The translations under genes were made by a program, and so were the position numbers. From positions 496,001 through 560,000 of the forward strand of contig NC_079515.1 in NCBI RefSeq assembly GCF_000801105.2: a DNA stretch of 64,000 nucleotides. The letters are read 5' to 3'. This document shows, in pieces, positions 1 through 11,100 of this stretch. How positions within the stretch are numbered: position 1 is the stretch's first letter; every line of letters begins with the position of its first letter. The notes below the pieces were generated by a model that was given only the letters and a program-made list of their open reading frames with translations, was not told the DNA's origin and did no database searches. This stretch comes from Raphanus sativus (taxonomy: Eukaryota > Streptophyta > Magnoliopsida > Brassicales > Brassicaceae).

Positions 1-13
1 TTTGATTTCTTAC

Positions 14-519
14 TTGTTTGATCCATCGTTGACGTTAGAGATGCTGAAGGAATCAAGAGACTTATTTGGAAGGTCGAAAAACTCTTCAAACTCGGTACCC
101 ATATAGTTAACTGGAAGAAGGATGAAGATCCCAACCACAGAAGCAAAGCTAAACACTCGTATACTGCCCATCAAAAAAGCATTGAAAGTCTCACATCATT
201 CATTCATTCATTCATCCAAAAAAAAAAAAAAAACTCACCTGAAAACAAAGACACGAGTGAAGACCAAAGCATCTAAGCCAAGATTGGAGAGGATTTGTTC
301 ATTGGTGGGGTCCAAAGCTCTTTTGACCCAACCAGCAGTAGGCAAAAGCCTCTCGAGGTTAAAGGCATTAGTCTGCTGAGATTTGCCAGCTTGAATAAGC
401 CGTGGACCGTAGACGGTGACATTACCAGGCTGCTTTCTCAGTATTGAGTACAAAGTGAAAAACAGGAAGCAGAGGCCAAGATTGATCCCCACTGAAGTTA
501 AAAGTGCTGATAGAATCAT
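14..519 (-). CDS. HYP1: HYP1-like OSCA/CSC1-family membrane channel, 5' end only
   Basis: This is the N-terminal part of a hyperosmolality/mechanosensitive-type calcium-permeable channel family protein (OSCA/TMEM63, DUF4463/RSN1 N-terminal region). Two coding exons are visible: 239-519 and 14-163, joined by GT-AG sites; a donor at 9-13 sends the gene off the left edge. The start is the ATG at 517-519 (MILSALLTSVGINLGLCF); an acceptor just upstream (near 541) shows that the upstream residues of the longer frame are a 5'UTR exon. The first hydrophobic segment (about residues 3-25) is followed by LYSILRKQPGNVTVYGPR, then LLPTAGWVKRAL and the second membrane segment FASVVGIFILLPVNYMG, all typical of this family. 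The neighbour CGS1 and the order of genes match Arabidopsis At3g01100 (HYP1). The partial protein is about 143 residues; the family is usually 700-770. Confidence 0.88.
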
Positions 520-1592
520 AACTCCGAAGTTGTGCCTTCCTAAATCAACAAACAAGGATCGTCTGGGTTCAACCTAGCACTAGACCCCAGAGAAGCCTGA
601 CAACAAATACAAAAAAAAAGAAAACGAATTTTATAACTATGAAGAAGAGCATGAGCATGGAGAGATTTGAGGTCAAAACGTTTTCTAATCTGGATCAGAT
701 ACAAAGCAAGAGACGATTCTTCCAAAAGGCTGAAGCTTTTCGATTCCAAAAAGAAAAAAGAAAAACAACGCCAAGATGGAACCTTTAGCATGAAATCAGT
801 GAAGGCGGTGATGGTCTTTGAACCTCTCTGACCAATACCAAATGATGGAGCTCTCTCTCCATTGTTACTTTCAAGCTCCAAATTGGATGATTTTGCGTTG
901 CGTCGGTATTCAAAAAGGAATCGATTAATGTTACTTGATGGGGGTCCGGAACTCCTTTGCTTTGATTACTCTCTCTCTCTCTCTCTCTCTCTCTGGACAC
1001 CACATGAGTTTTTGAGCTAATGTCAACTACAAATTAAAATTAAGTATCCTACTTTACGTTACGTTAGGTATCTCTTTATTATCGGGCCTTAGATAAAATG
1101 GCAAAGAGTGGCACAGCAAGTAAAGATTAAATATGTTGCTAGATTGAATATGTTGGAGACGGGAAAAAAAAGAAGCATGTGAGAATGCCTCTTATGTTCA
1201 ACCAAAGCAAACATTGCAATGGAAGAAGCACACGATTCTGTGGTGTGATGACCAATACTCGGATCCAAGTTTGTGTGATTACGAATGTTGGGTTTTTACC
1301 ACTTTGCTCGCTTACTTACGATTTTATTTAACATAGTAACATCGCGGAGGCTCTCTTTTTTTCCCCACCAAACATATCAAATGGTATATGTTTAACCAAC
1401 AAACATAAATAGTTCATCGTTATTACGAAACGGTAAATGTCGCCGAACAATAGTTCAAAGACAACATTATTACAATGACCAACCGTTCAAATAGAGAGCG
1501 ATAAAAAGAAAAGAGACAAAGGAAACAGACAATAATTCAAAAGATGACAGAAACGACATTGTGTTTTGGGGGAGTGAAATATAATTGGAATT
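520..1592. other. HYP1 5'UTR/promoter and CGS1 3' flank
   Basis: This stretch holds the upstream region of HYP1 (5'UTR acceptor near 541, upstream noncoding exon probably around 880-960) and the 3' flank of CGS1. A pure CT dinucleotide tract lies at about 968-993. No supported coding gene is seen here; the short open frames lack homology and overlap the UTR. Confidence 0.6.
968..993. repeat. (CT)n microsatellite
   Basis: Uninterrupted CT dinucleotides, in the 5' leader region of HYP1. CT/GA tracts are common in plant 5'UTRs. Confidence 0.9.
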
Positions 1593-4146
1593 TCAGATGG
1601 CTTCGAGAGCTTGAAGAATGTCAGCTTTGACATCTTCAAAGTCTTCAACTCCAAAGCTGAAACGTACTAAATTGTCTTTTATTCCATACTTCAGCCTCTC
1701 CTCCTGTGTCAGATCCCTATATGATCATCACCCAAGTTACATTAGTAAAAACCACAAACTAAAAAAAAAAAAAGATGATCGATTTTGTCAAAAGACGTCA
1801 AGCATATAAATACCAGTAAGACATGATGGCCGGTTGGTCCACGATGCTTTCGCAGCCACCAAAAGATGGTGCGATGTAAGGAATCTTGAGTGAATCCACA
1901 AACTTTATCGTTCTTTCAATGTCTCCATCAATCTACCCCATACAAAAGAGATAATAGCTCACCGTTCCATTTAGAGGATCTTTTTATTAATTTTAGTAAG
2001 AAAGATAGTGGTTGATCGATGTTACCTCGAAACTGACCACACCTCCAAAACCAGTCATTTGTCGCTTGGCAATGTGATGCTCGGGATGACTTGCAAGGCC
2101 TGGGTAGTACACATGACTCACCTGCACAAATCAAAACGCATTTTATTTAGGGGATGTCGAGAAAAATTTATACAAAATAAGTAAAGGACACGGAAACAAA
2201 TATTTCATACCTTAGGATGTGCCTCTAAAATTTCGGCCATCCTTGAGGCAGTAGAATTCTGTTGCTTTACACGAAGATGCATTGTCTTCATGCCTCGGAT
2301 CATTAGGTACGCAGCGTTCTGTTTAACACACGGATCTTATGAGATTCATGAATGAAAAATAGGGCATAGCATAAAGAAATTCATGAGAGAGGATCAGGTG
2401 TTTCACCGGATTAAGTGTGCCACCCAACACATGATGCAGATTGCGAATTTCTGAAACCACCTTCAGTGGGCCACAGATGCATCCACCAAGAACCTAAGTC
2501 AAGGAGAGCACCAGTCTTCGTTAATAAAGTGTATAGCCAAAGAGAGCTCTTGATTTATTTATGTTTTTCAACAGTTAGTACTCACATCGTTGTGTCCTCC
2601 AATGTACTTAGTAAGAGAGTGCACAACAAGATCAGCACCAAAAGCAAGGGCTTTCTGATTCAGAGGTGTTGCAAAGGTGCCATCGATGCAAACAAGAGTT
2701 CCCCTTTTGTGGCATATTTCTGAAACTAGCTCAATGTCTACACATCTCAGGAATGGGTTTGTCGGTGACTCGGTGAAGAACAGAGAAACCTGTTAGACCA
2801 GTTGAATAAAGCTGTCAGGTATACATTCTTTTTTTTTCAACTCTAAGAAAGACTACGAATGCACAGCAAGTGTTACGGAACTGACTTGGTACTTATTAAC
2901 AGCAGCTTCAAGCCCCGCGACATCAGCAGGATCAATCACAGTGACCTGGAAAATTATACATCTTTCAGGAATCAAGAAACTAGAATTGACACTGTAATTA
3001 AAAATTTGGGGGTTTCTTACAGTGATCCCCATCTTGGGAAGAAAATTCTCCATGAAGATTCTAGTCTTCCTGTAACAATCTGTGGTAGTGACAATGTGGC
3101 CACCAGCAGGAACCAAAGCCAAAAGCATAACAGTGCTTGCACACATCCCAGAAGCCATAACCAAGGTTGATTCAGAACCTTCAAGTGCACTACACGATAC
3201 ATTAATCAAAAAAAAAAATCAAGAACATAATCCTGAGTAAAGAAAAGGCAACTGTATATTTCTGAAGAGACATTAAGACAGAATGTATAATAACCTTATC
3301 TTCTCCTCAAGAACGATAGTCGTAGGGTTTCCATAACGACCATACTCAAAACTGACACTCCGTTTCTCCTACAATAATTGGAAGCAATAAAGAAGTCAAT
3401 GATCTTGTCAAGACAGATTCTTTCAACATTAACTTATTATATTCAAGGAGACACCAAAAGCAAGGAAGAGAGGGGATCAAAAGGCAGACCTTGAAGTCAA
3501 TAAGGTCAGCAGTTTTGTTGAAGAAGTAGGCAGATGTGTTGACTACAGGAGTGGTGATAGCATCCGTGACTATTCCACGACCTAATCTCTCACCTACGGT
3601 ATCATCATAAACCCCCAACAAATCTCAAATTATCTCAATTGAAATGAAACGTAAAGGAGTGACATGGATCTACAGATACGACGACGTACCGGCATGAACA
3701 GTGAGGCTCCCATCGGAGCTCAAAAACGAGGGTTTCGAATCCTTCTTCAACCCTATCTCCCTGGCTCCCTCGGCCACCACAACCTCCTCGTCCGCGCCAT
3801 TCAGCGCCACGACGGAAGGAGCGGCAGCCGCAGGGGCCGAGGCGGCGGTGGCGGAAGCAGACGATGCTGCTGCTGCCGCCGCCGCCGACGGTAAACCGGA
3901 GGAGGGGTTGTTGGACCACTTGGCGGCGACGATCTGTGCGACGCCGATGTTGCTGCAGTTTCTGCGGGCTTTGATGCTCAGCTGACGGACGAAATTGGGA
4001 GGAAACCTCAGGATCATCGAGGATATACGACCGTCTCCGGTGAATGACGAGGATATACCGGCGGTGGAATTGAAACGGCCGCGAGATGAACGGGGAATGG
4101 AGGTTGCGGAGAAGTTTGTAGGGCTCTGGAACGACAGGACGGCCAT
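1593..4146 (-). CDS. CGS1: Cystathionine gamma-synthase, plastid, methionine pathway
   Basis: Makes cystathionine from O-phosphohomoserine and cysteine, the committed step of methionine synthesis, in the plastid; PLP-dependent Cys/Met metabolism family. Eleven coding exons traced: 3690-4146, 3490-3593, 3295-3368, 3021-3189, 2886-2945, 2586-2789, 2407-2493, 2211-2318, 2026-2121, 1814-1932, 1593-1716. They sum to 1602 nt, i.e. 533 residues, somewhat shorter than the Arabidopsis enzyme. Exon 1 encodes a Ser/Arg-rich transit peptide, the MTO1 region (residues 61-71) and an Ala-rich linker (about 84-110). The catalytic core includes ALEGSESTLVMASGM and the PLP-lysine context HSLTKYIGGH in exon 6; the protein ends FEDVKADILQALEAI. 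Expression is expected to be controlled by S-adenosylmethionine through the MTO1 region. Identification is firm from both sequence and gene order (At3g01120). Confidence 0.97.
3913..3966 (-). promoter_or_regulatory. MTO1 nascent-peptide arrest region of CGS1
   Basis: Codons 61-78 of CGS1 read RRNCSNIGVAQ followed by IVAAKWS. Seen: this block is intact. Known for Arabidopsis CGS1: in high S-adenosylmethionine the nascent MTO1 peptide stalls the ribosome after the Trp/Ser pair and triggers mRNA cleavage and decay; mto1 mutants alter residues of the RRNCSNIGVAQ core. Inferred: this species keeps the same feedback control. Confidence 0.93.
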
Positions 4147-4809
4147 TTTCTCTCTCTGATCTCTCTGCTCTTTCTCTCTCTAAGGTTTGATTGTGATTAG
4201 GTGCGTTGAGGGGTTGCTGAATGGGCGGGTTTTTAAGAAGCGAAACTGCTTGTCGTTTTGCGTTTCCCCTGACTTAACCACTCCTCCCTCCTTGAGTTTA
4301 GATTAACTTAACCATCTTCCAAACTAACCCACGGTTTTTGTCTTTTCTTTTTCTAATATATTTTTACCATTTTTTTCTAATTTTCAACGTTACGAAAATA
4401 GAACTCTTTTTTTTTTATCAATAGAACTCTTTTTTATGTTACATGTATTGGCATTTACTGTATTATTTTTTTTTGCAGAGGGTAGTAGTTACTATGAAAA
4501 TATATTTATTGGAGTTTGCGAATAAGTTGTTAATTATTACTAATGCATGTTGAAAATTTGTTCAATAGACAGAATCTTTAGGGTATTATTTAAAATGATG
4601 GTGAATATTTTGAACATCCCGCTCTTTTTGAAAATTGTAGCATCTTTAAATTGATACCTATGGTATTTATACCGACACATGATTTTATTTTTAAAAAATA
4701 ACTCATTATAATGTGTTTAGATTTTTTCCCCAAAATATAGCAAAAAGAAATGTCTGTTTAGATTTTTATCCAGTTGATAAGTACAAGAATGGCCAGTTAG
4801 CTGGCAACC
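4147..4809. other. CGS1 upstream region
   Basis: 5'UTR and promoter of CGS1, with a CT-rich leader just above the start codon (about 4146-4185). The remainder is AT-rich and no coding region or known element is seen. Confidence 0.6.
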
Positions 4810-4817
4810 CCCAAATT

Positions 4818-5337
4818 TAGTGCTGGGTTTGCGGGTCAACCCGCCCGACCCGCCCCGCCCCGCTGCGGGTCGAATCATTTTTTTGATTTAAAAATCCGAC
4901 CCGCTTAACCCGCAACTGAAAAAATAAGACCCGCCCCGCTCCGCATAAATTAGCGGGTGACTCGCAGGACCCGCGGGTAAAATAAAAAATAAAAAAATAA
5001 TTATTTTATATATTTTATTAATATTTTTTTGTAAAAAAATAATATAAATAATATATTTTAATAATTTTATTTTAAATATTCGTAATTTTTATTATTTTTT
5101 TAATAAAAACATATTTTTATAAACAAAAATTAAAAAAAAAAGATTTTTTTTTTATTTTGCGGGTTGGCGGGTACCCGCAGTATAAATTCGATCGACCCGC
5201 ACCCGCCCCGCAGAAAATATGCTCAACCCGCACCCGCACCTGCCCCGCATATTTTTCAAATTTGTTGACCCGCACCCGCCCCGCAGCGGGTCAAATGAGG
5301 CGGGGCCCGCAAGTAAAGATTCAGATTCCCAGCTCTA
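4818..5337. mobile_element. Non-autonomous hAT-type MITE with GC-rich ends, 520 bp
   Basis: Flanked by a perfect 8-bp target duplication CCCAAATT at 4810-4817 and 5338-5345. The terminal inverted repeats start TAGTGCTGGG on the left and TAGAGCTGGG on the right (read inwards on the other strand). Subterminal zones (about 4835-4980 and 5155-5310) are packed with degenerate GCGGGT/ACCCGC units in both orientations, around a strongly AT-rich centre. An 8-bp duplication and this terminus are typical of hAT elements. There is no transposase frame; the short frame at 5157-5369 is just translated repeat. Confidence 0.85.
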
Positions 5338-5345
5338 CCCAAATT

Positions 5346-7029
5346 GGTAGTACTATTTTTTTGTTTTGACTTGCGACAACTTTTGAAAAGCGCGTAGTCC
5401 TCAATTTGATCTTATATGCTTCTATTTTGTTAAGGATTTGTTAAAAATGCAACTAATCCAAGTATAAACATTGTACTTGCATTGTTTATGTCAAACATAG
5501 TAGTAACAAACAGAAATATGACTCGAAACCAAAGTTCAAAGATAAATCTTTGTTTTCAATTGTATCTTGTTTAGCAACTGCACCAACAATACAAAGGATA
5601 AGTGAAGACAAGTCCGTTAGGATGTGTGGAATAGTGGTCTATCTAAGTTACAAAAGAAAAATAATGGTCTGTCTAAAGTTTTATTAGAATACCATACATA
5701 ACACTACAAAGCTTAGCGGTGGTGCGTATTTTGAATAGAAGAAGAAAAAGATTAGTAATTTAGTAGACATCAATCACTTTCGTAGCCCCGAGCCTCATAA
5801 ATATAAGGGCCTAAATATAATGATCATTGAACAAATATATTATTACTGATCTTATTACAAAATAATTTAGACAAGGTTTTCTTAAGTTTATTTACGGGAG
5901 TGCCACTTCAAATTTGTGAACGTGCGTTTTGAGTCATCAGGGTAGGTCGCGCTGCTTTTTTGATTATTGACTTGGATATGAAGATACAGTTTTTTTTTTT
6001 ACTTCTTTCAAAAAACAAAAAGCAAATTAAGCCTAAACATGTTCATGTAGACAAGTAGCTATTTATAATGCAAAAAAAAGAAGAAGAGAAAAGACAATAG
6101 CTCTTTATCTGTATCACTTTCTTCTTTTCTATTTACTTTGTTCTTCAAATGCTATGCTATTAGATTAAGTGTATGTTTAATGACATGTAGCACTAGAATG
6201 TTTGTGTAACTCATATGATAAACTTTGCTAAGAGTTTTAGTTTCAGATCTAAGACCTTCAACTTCGTTCGTGCATATAAATATAAGGTCAGATCATCAAA
6301 TAATAGTTGTTTGATTTGTGTCTACTCTAATAATTTCCATGCAGAACTCTATCCTTCCTACCCCAGCACTTACACCTCTAGTTGATGCTAGCCAATGGAC
6401 CACAATAAAAGTTGTTTTGGAAATGATATAGTATACTTTATTAGAAAAGCATACAAAATTATTCTGTAAATTATCATCCATCCAATGAAGAAAGCAACAA
6501 CACTAGAATTAACCGAAAACGACGTGGCCCACCACTAAAGTCTATAGTGCCTACTTAATGTTGATGAATATGATAGTAGTATGTGTATTATATGGTCTCT
6601 GAGTCAAGTCACGCTTATGGTAAAGTTATGCATTTAGTGGGATAAAGAAATCAAATTACAATTCTGATTGCCAATTGGTAATCTTGGCTAGAGAAGCACC
6701 TGGAGGAGACCATCTAGTAAAAGAAGGCATTTATGAATGCATCGATTTTTTGAATAGCAAGACAGCAATAGGTTATATAAGCAACCTTGTTAAAATGATA
6801 AACATATGGGTGTTCTAGCATCAGGTTTAAATCATAATGGTACTATGATTGCTTTTTCAGACAAAAGTTTTTGTTCTTCTTTGTCAACGATAACCAAAAA
6901 GGAAATAGAAAAACAGAAAAATGTCACCAAGGGAGAGATATAGCTCAAGAAGAAACAGCTACATTTGTGGAGAACGTTCACTGGGTTTCTTCGTCATCTT
7001 ATTTTGAAGGGAGAGAAAGAAAGTTTGGT
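5346..7029. other. AT-rich intergenic DNA without a recognised gene
   Basis: About 1.7 kb between the hAT MITE and the microprotein gene. Short frames (6296-6481 minus, 6871-7065 plus) show no homology that I recognise and no consistent gene structure. The last part contains the 3'UTR of the microprotein gene. Confidence 0.5.
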
Positions 7030-7659
7030 TTAGTGATGAGCCTTGGCTTCAGCCTTAATCTGTGAGTTCTTCTTTATCTACATATGGTAAAGCATTTGTT
7101 AATAAATCACTCAGTAGAAAATCACACCATAGAAAGATAAACGCATTGGTCAAAAATACAGCTATGAACAAATAGTTGCATTACACCATAAAAACAAAGT
7201 TTAATCAAAATATGAAAATGCCAGTGCTTATAGAGTAGAATATGATCGTTCAATGGAATATGAGAGACGCAGCTTAAAGCATTGGACTTAGATACTTGCA
7301 AAATAGATTTACCGAAACAAAGTTCAGGCCTCTAATTAGATAACTATATAACGAAAAATTCGAAACTCCCCGAGCGTAAAAGAGTCAAGCTACAATATTA
7401 TCTAATCTCAAATATTAAAACTCTCAGAAGTACCTTCAAGGCCTTGAGCTTGATGTTGCCATAGACGAGACCCAGCCCGAAAGCGGAAGCACGAGCCACC
7501 TGATCCGTACAAAAAAGACGAAGACAGACTAAAAAACCGCAGATTCTACAAGTCGAAGACGAGTCAAAGGATACAGATGGAGAAATCAGAGAGAAAAGAG
7601 ATAATTGTTACCAGGGCAAGAGTGCTGCTACCGGAGTAAAGTCCAGGAGGCGGCGTCAT
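7030..7659 (-). CDS. 53-aa ATP-synthase subunit e-like mitochondrial microprotein
   Basis: A three-exon gene too short for simple ORF listing: exons 7612-7659, 7434-7499 and 7030-7077 on the minus strand, 48+66+48 nt, with clean GT-AG introns. The product starts MTPPPGLYSGSSTLALVARA, has a hydrophobic Ala/Gly-rich centre (about residues 13-32) and a basic tail ending KIKAEAKAHH's close variant IKAEAKAHH. This matches the Arabidopsis pair At3g01130/At5g15320, annotated as ATP synthase E-chain-like; a role at the inner-membrane ATP synthase dimer is inferred from the name only. It lies where At3g01130 is expected, between CGS1 and MYB106. The promoter carries telo-box and site II motifs, usual for mitochondrial genes. 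Confidence 0.9.
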
Positions 7660-7860
7660 TGAATCAGAATATCAAAGCAGTTCGTCGGCAGCGAAAAACC
7701 CTAACCCCCAAATTCGATCGAATCTTCCGAAAATCTCAGATTCGCGTGGAGTGGTTATTGTATTGAGACACAACAGTGTTTCCCTTTTGTCTTTGTCTCC
7801 GTCTTCTCGGAAAGGTCACAACTGGGCTTTTATGGGCCTTAGTCACAACTGGGCTTTTTA
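7660..7860 (-). promoter_or_regulatory. Telo-box plus site II motifs of the microprotein promoter
   Basis: AACCCTAA-type telo-box at about 7696-7705 and three TGGGC elements at about 7823, 7833 (TGGGCC) and 7850. This pairing is a known signature of promoters of plant mitochondrial, ribosomal and cell-growth genes bound by TCP-type factors. Presence is seen; function is inferred. Confidence 0.6.
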
Positions 7861-8148
7861 CGCGCATTTTTTTTTCTTCTTTTCGAAAACTTTTTTTTTG
7901 GGTAAAATGTTAAAATTATATACCAAGTTTTCTCTTTTTTACAGAGATTAAAAAAAAACTTATCTTCATTTAATAAAACAAATCTACAAATTAAGATAGG
8001 GAAACAATGTTTTTTTCCTGTATTCATAAGTGATGAGTGTAACGATTTTCATATTTACTGTGTAATTTATATTTTAATTGAGCCTATTTATTACAAAGAA
8101 AGTGACATGAAACTACCATACATTTAATTTTGTTTCTTTTACTCGACA

Positions 8149-11100
8149 CTAGAGTCTTTGTCCGCGCTACGCGCGGAAAATGGGTTTAAATAATTTATGT
8201 TTAAGATGAGGTATTATAATAATATTAAAAATTATTTGGTACGTTTAATTAAGTTTTGATTGGATGTAGATCTTTTCAAAAGTTTTTTCGTAGTTGGATA
8301 TATAATTTTTTTAAAGAAATAGGTAAAAATAGATTTGGATGCACTTATTAATGCCGAATCATAATACATTATGTGGTGGAACAGGAAGAAAAGGAAAAGA
8401 CAGACGTTGGATTTTTTTTTTTTCTCAATAGCTTTGATTTGTCTTCATTTTTTTTGTTTCGTTGAATAGGTAAAATTGCGGTTGAGATAATTCTTTGGTT
8501 GACACTGTATTCGTCTTTTGAAATGCTTGACGTATTTGATTGAATTGTCAAAGTAAAATCTCGCTGTTAGAGATTCCCACCGCGCTACGCGCAGTTTATA
8601 TATTTTAAAATTTGATATTTTTATGTCTAGGTGAAATGTTGCATTTTATATTATACTTAATTTTGTTTTTTAGTATAATTAATTTGAAATGTTTTTATTT
8701 TGGATGTGGATTAAATCATCTTGATTGAAAAATATATATCGTATCATAAATAAATGAATAGGAAGAAAATAATTCTCTAATAATGCACTGAAATATCATT
8801 AAAGATCATGTTATTAATGCGAATGTTCCGATAAAAAGATTATGTTATTAATGTAAAATAAATTTCTGAATACTGGAATAGATACTGTTTAATATGATTG
8901 CTGGTGTAAAATTGAATTTAGTAAACTTAATTTTAATAATCTGTAACATAAAATGAATTCCAAGTATATAAACTAAAATGTGGAGGTAGTTGACAAAAAA
9001 AGAATAAGGGATTGGTCAAGCAAACCAAACTAAACATTGTTCTGTTTTTTTTGTTTTAATTAAATTTTTCGGGCTACAGGTATATTTCAGTTTTAGTTTG
9101 GTTAAAATCATATAAATCAAAAAGTATACGATGGTTCTTGGTTTGTTTTTAGTTAAAGCAAAGTAAAAATAAATTAAAGATAGTAGTGAGAAATTATGAA
9201 ATGAGAATATAGATATTAAAGTATGAGAATATTAAGTAAAAATTAAATAACAAAATAGTATATAAATAAAAATATTAAATTCTATTAACATAATATTTGA
9301 TGTTATATCTTTGGATTCTTTATTTATCATATGGAAATGTTAACTTATGATTGGTTAATTTTTTGATATTGATACCATCGTCTTTCGCATAAAAGTTTGA
9401 CATAAAAATTTGACATATCTGTTAGGACAAAATAGTGATTGTTTGATTTATTGTTGTTTCTTCCTTTTTTACTTTAGGATATTTTCTGTTTACTAAAATG
9501 AAAATGTTGTTTTATATATTATTATTCCTCAAATGCTATGTGATCATTTTTTAGTATTCTGCACATATTACTCATTATTCATGTTTTTTTCTATTTAAAT
9601 TATTTCATAAACTTTTTCGTATTTGTGGTTTATGTTTGATTTGTGGTTAGTTTTTCAATTTTTGATGTTTTGTTTGCCTAATGTTATCTTTTATAGATTC
9701 TAGTTTATTATGAGTGAATGCTGAAAAATGATATATAGAAGTGGTGCGCTATTGATTATTTTTTTTGTTTTGTCTATAGTTAATTAATTTTAGGGAGTGT
9801 ATTATTTTGATAGATATTAAGTGTATTAATTATTTTTCTTCAAATTTGTTTTTAAGGAACTGATACAACTATTAAACACAATTTAATTTGTTCAACTTTT
9901 ATTTTAATTATTATTTAAATGGTTTGGTTTTAACTTTTATTTAGTTGTATTTTTATATTTTTTAAAAAATTTAACTTCCCCCAATTTTATTCTAATATTT
10001 CAATTCTTTTCTACATTATTTTCTCAATTTTATTACTTTCTAATTTTTAAATCAAGATAGCGAAAATTTATGCTATTTAAAAATAGTATTAAATAGTCAT
10101 TCAGCTGAAGAAGACAAAAATACGTTAGAATAGGCTTTCTTCTCTTTGTCGTTAAACTCCTACTTTTTTATCTAGAATGATGTAATATTGTTTTCGTAAT
10201 TAAAATTTTTTGAAATGTGTTTTGTATTTTAATATGTCTTTTATCTAAGTACACACAGAAGTTATATATATGTTATATGTCGTAAATATTAAATAGCGAA
10301 TCCAAAATATTGGGAAGTAAATTTTGATTTATTTAAAAATTATATAATTAATATTTTAATTTTAAATATTAAAATTTTCAAGTTGTGATATTTTCTGGTA
10401 GAGAAAATAATTTAAAAATGAATTGTAGCTATACCATTAGAAACTTTGTTTTATATAATAGTCCAACATAGAAGCATTATAATATGATTATGGGATAAGA
10501 ATTATAAATTAACAGTATAGACATTTCTAAATTAAAATTATTATTTAATTGATGTTTATTTTATTAGTTTGTGTATTACATAATTATATATATGGTTGTT
10601 TTTACATTAAAAACTATTATATTATTCAACCTAGAAATAGTCTAAAAATACAGATCGAAATATAACAACCAACAAATATTAAATTTCTATATATGTTATA
10701 TTTCATAAATATAATGCATATCACAATATAATTTATTATTATTCTGAAATTTTGTTGCCTTCTTAATCTCCAAATATTTATAATATTATTTCTAAAATTT
10801 CACATACATGTACCTTAAAGAGAAACTTTTGTTATTCAAAGAGTTGGTCACATATATATTCAATTTTTTCTTACAACATGGTTCATTAACGATCAAATAA
10901 CTACAAACTTTCGGCTGTGTTTTATCCAAAAAAAAAAAAAACTTTGGCTGTAAAGAAAATGCATCTGTGTTTGATTATCACTATTTACTCTATACACACT
11001 TATTGGGGTGTGGGCAAAAGCAAAACTTTGTGTTTGATACATGATTTTAGGAATTTCTATTTGGCTAAAGGGCTATGCTCATCAGGCTATAGCAGAGGCA

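Noticed and set aside
3635..3985. Open frames antisense or out of frame to CGS1 exon 1, rich in Arg/Gly/Ala
   Set aside because: They exist only because of the GC-rich Ala-codon run in CGS1; no homology and no splice structure.
5157..5369. Pro/Arg-rich open frame
   Set aside because: It is the translated ACCCGC repeat of the hAT MITE.
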